From Sacculina carcini (Eukaryota > Arthropoda > Thecostraca > Sacculinidae), in contig OU696572.1 of NCBI GenBank assembly GCA_916048095.2, forward strand, positions 5,413,362-5,477,361: a stretch of 64,000 nucleotides of DNA. Reading direction: 5' to 3'. A model generated the notes under the pieces. It saw nothing but the letters and a program-made list of their open reading frames with translations, did no database searches and was not told where the DNA came from. The position numbers and the translations under genes were made by a program. Positions 61,801 to 64,000 of the stretch are shown in pieces (position 1 is the stretch's first letter; the number at the start of each line of letters is the position of its first letter).

Positions 61801-64000
61801 GCGTAAGACTCTGCTCGAACCCCGAGGACCTCGGTTCGAATCCCAGCCAGGTAATAACTTTCTTCACTCAACACTAAACTCTACACACAAATAATCGAAA
61901 TAAATTGGATGAATTAAAGAAAATAAAGAAAATAAAGAAAATAAAGAAAATAAAGAAAATAAAGAAAATAAAGAAAATAAAGAAAATAAAGAAAATAAAG
62001 AAAATAAAGAAAATAAAGAAAATAAAGAAAATAAAGAAAATAAAGAAAATAAAGAAAATAAAGAAAATAAAGAAAATAAAGAAAATAAAGAAAATAAAGA
62101 AAATAAAGAAAATAAAGAAAATAAAGAAAATAAAGAAAATAAAGAAAATAAAGAAAATAAAGAAAATAAAGAAAATAAAGAAAATAAAGAAAATAAAGAA
62201 AATAAAGAAAATAAAGAAAATAAAGAAAATAAAGAAAATATAGAAAATAAAGAAAATAAAGAAAATAAAGAAAATAAAGAAAATAAAGAAAATAAAGAAA
62301 ATAAAGAAAATAAAGAAAATAAAGAAAATAAAGAAAATAAAGAAAATAAAGAAAATAAAGAAAATAAAGAAAATAAAGAAAATAAAGAAAATAAAGAAAA
62401 TAAAGAAAATAAAGAAAATAAAGAAAATAAAGAAAATAAAGAAAATAAAGAAAATAAAGAAAATAAAGAAAATAAAGAAAATAAAGAAAATAAAGAAAAT
62501 AAAGAAAATAAAGAAAATAAAGAAAATAAAGAAAATAAAGAAAATAAAGAAAATAAAGAAAATAAAAAAAATAAAGAAAATAAAGAAAATAAAGAAAATA
62601 AAGAAAATAAAGAAAATAAAGAAAATAAAGAAAATAAAGAAAATAAAGAAAATAAAGAAAATTAATTGTACACTCGTGCTTGCGCACTATATATACCACA
62701 TATAAACCATCTCTCTTGAACATCTACAATGGCCGGACCGCGTAAGACTCTGCTCGAACCCCGAGGACCTCGGTTAGAATCCCAGCCAGGTAATAACTTT
62801 CTTCACTCAACACTAAACTCTACACACAAATAATCGAAATAAATTGGATGAATTAAAGAAAATAAAGAAAATAAAGAAAATAAAGAAAATAAAGAAAATA
62901 AAGAAAATAAAGAAAATAAAGAAAATAAAGAAAATAAAGAAAATAAAGAAAATAAAGAAAATAAAGAAAATAAAGAAAATAAAGAAAATAAAGAAAATAA
63001 AGAAAATAAAGAAAATAAAGAAAATAAAGAAAATAAAGAAAATAAAGAAAATAAAGAAAATAAAGAAAATAAAGAAAATAAAGAAAATAAAGAAAATAAA
63101 GAAAATAAAGAAAATAAAGAAAATAAAGAAAATAAAGAAAATAAAGAAAATAAAGAAAATAAAGAAAATAAAGAAAATAAAGAAAATAAAGAAAATAAAG
63201 AAAATAAAGAAAATAAAGAAAATAAAGAAAATAAAGAAAATAAAGAAAATAAAGAAAATAAAGAAAATAAAGAAAATAAAGAAAATAAAGAAAATAAAGA
63301 AAATAAAGAAAATAAAGAAAATAAAGAAAATAAAGAAAATAAAGAAAATAAAGAAAATAAAGAAAATAAAGAAAATAAAGAAAATAAAGAAAATAAAGAA
63401 AATAAAGAAAATAAAGAAAATAAAGAAAATAAAGAAAATAAAGAAAATAAAGAAAATAAAGAAAATAAAGAAAATAAAGAAAATAAAGAAAATAAAGAAA
63501 ATAAAGAAAATAAAGAAAATAAAGAAAATAAAGAAAATAAAGAAAATAAAGAAAATTAATTGTACACTCGTGCTTGCGCACTATATATACCACATATAAA
63601 CCATCTCTCTTGAACATCTACAATGGCCGGACCGCGTAAGACTCTGCTCGAACCCCGAGGACCTCGGTTCGAATCCCAGCCAGGTAATAACTTTCTTCAC
63701 TCAACACTAAACTCTACACACAAATAATCGAAATAAATTGGATGAATTAAAGAAAATAAAGAAAATAAAGAAAATAAAGAAAATAAAGAAAATAAAGAAA
63801 ATAAAGAAAATAAAGAAAATAAAGAAAATAAAGAAAATAAAGAAAATAAAGAAAATAAAGAAAATAAAGAAAATAAAGAAAATAAAGAAAATAAAGAAAA
63901 TAAAGAAAATAAAGAAAATAAAGAAAATAAAGAAAATAAAGAAAATAAAGAAAATAAAGAAAATAAAGAAAATAAAGAAAATAAAGAAAATAAAGAAAAT
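49845..64000 (+). repeat. Composite satellite, part 2, running off the window
   Basis: Alternating 9-mer arrays and spacers. Array lengths in units of nine: 19 (51089-51259), 45 (51452-51856), 16 (52049-52192), 61, 106, 69, 77, 51, 105, 34, 138 (58247-59488), 47, 28, 59, 29, 83 and 78 (62855-63556). The array 50376-50896 is one base short of 58 units, explained by AAAGAAAT near 50521. Rare variant units include AAATAAAAT, AACGAAAAT, AATGAAAAT, ATAGAAAAT, ACAGAAAAT and AAAAAAAAT. Nineteen spacers, 192 bp each, except 55778-55960 with a 9-bp deletion. The last array is open at 64000. Confidence 0.95.

Noticed and set aside
43410-63617. Many long open frames encoding poly-KKI, poly-ENK or poly-FLY proteins up to 434 residues, on both strands
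   Set aside because: They arise because the 9-mer AAAGAAAAT has no stop in several frames and array lengths are multiples of three. They exist on both strands at once and lack any non-repeat domain.
43231-63748. CRISPR array
   Set aside because: The regular repeat-spacer look is superficial: spacers are near-identical and ~192 bp, the interval arrays are simple satellite of variable length, and the host is eukaryotic.

Overview
The window is eukaryotic, almost certainly animal, and made nearly entirely of mobile DNA and satellite. I see no ordinary host gene. Evidence for an animal host: Ty3/Gypsy retrotransposons of the CsRn1 type with a tRNA-Trp primer site, a Polinton/Maverick, hAT elements with 8-bp target duplications, and fragments of two LINEs. 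Short CCTAA (TTAGG-type) runs near 30.7-31.7 kb weakly suggest an arthropod, but this is not proof.

Layout. 1-3196: AT-rich ~380-bp modules, then a GC-motif satellite. 3197-8490: a CsRn1-type Gypsy with intact gag and pol but abnormal fold-back LTR ends, in a GTAG target duplication. 8491-10080: AT-rich modules with a perfect 96-bp-arm palindrome. 10.5-10.9 kb: LINE RT scrap. 10.98-15.3 kb (minus): a decayed Gypsy that joins a CsRn1 front half to a different clade's integrase and 3' end. 15.3-16.7 kb: inverted copy of the first repeat family, including an empty site for the first Gypsy. 16.8-27.6 kb: a nested stack, in which a young Gypsy (17190-25652) sits in a hAT MITE (16831-25673), which sits at the edge of a larger hAT-like element (25679-27623), which carries another MITE. 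28.9-30.6 kb: remnant of a second CsRn1 element. 30.6-31.7 kb: simple and telomere-like repeats.

31699-40668 is a compact Polinton with ~186-bp terminal inverted repeats. It has integrase, a small basic protein, packaging ATPase, protein-primed-type DNA polymerase B, double jelly-roll capsid protein, adenain-like protease and several unknowns. PolB lacks its exonuclease half and the capsid gene starts right at the break, so this looks like an internally deleted, damaged copy. A second hAT-like copy (40669-42319) and a LINE endonuclease fragment follow.

42853-64000 is a composite satellite: 22 near-identical ~192-bp spacers, each with a TATA-like run and a tRNA-like sequence with a perfect B box, alternating with arrays of the 9-mer AAAGAAAAT whose lengths are almost all exact multiples of nine. 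A young, intact LTR retrotransposon (45118-49844, TSD GAAAA) is inserted in one array. Long open frames here (poly-KKI, poly-ENK, poly-FLY) are repeat artefacts.

Within each retroelement the parts form the usual cycle: LTR promoter, Gag shell, protease, RT/RNase H and integrase. In the Polinton, integrase and PolB would copy and insert the DNA, while ATPase, protease and capsid proteins would form virions. Capsid stop, PolB truncation and a frameshift argue that this copy is dead on its own.
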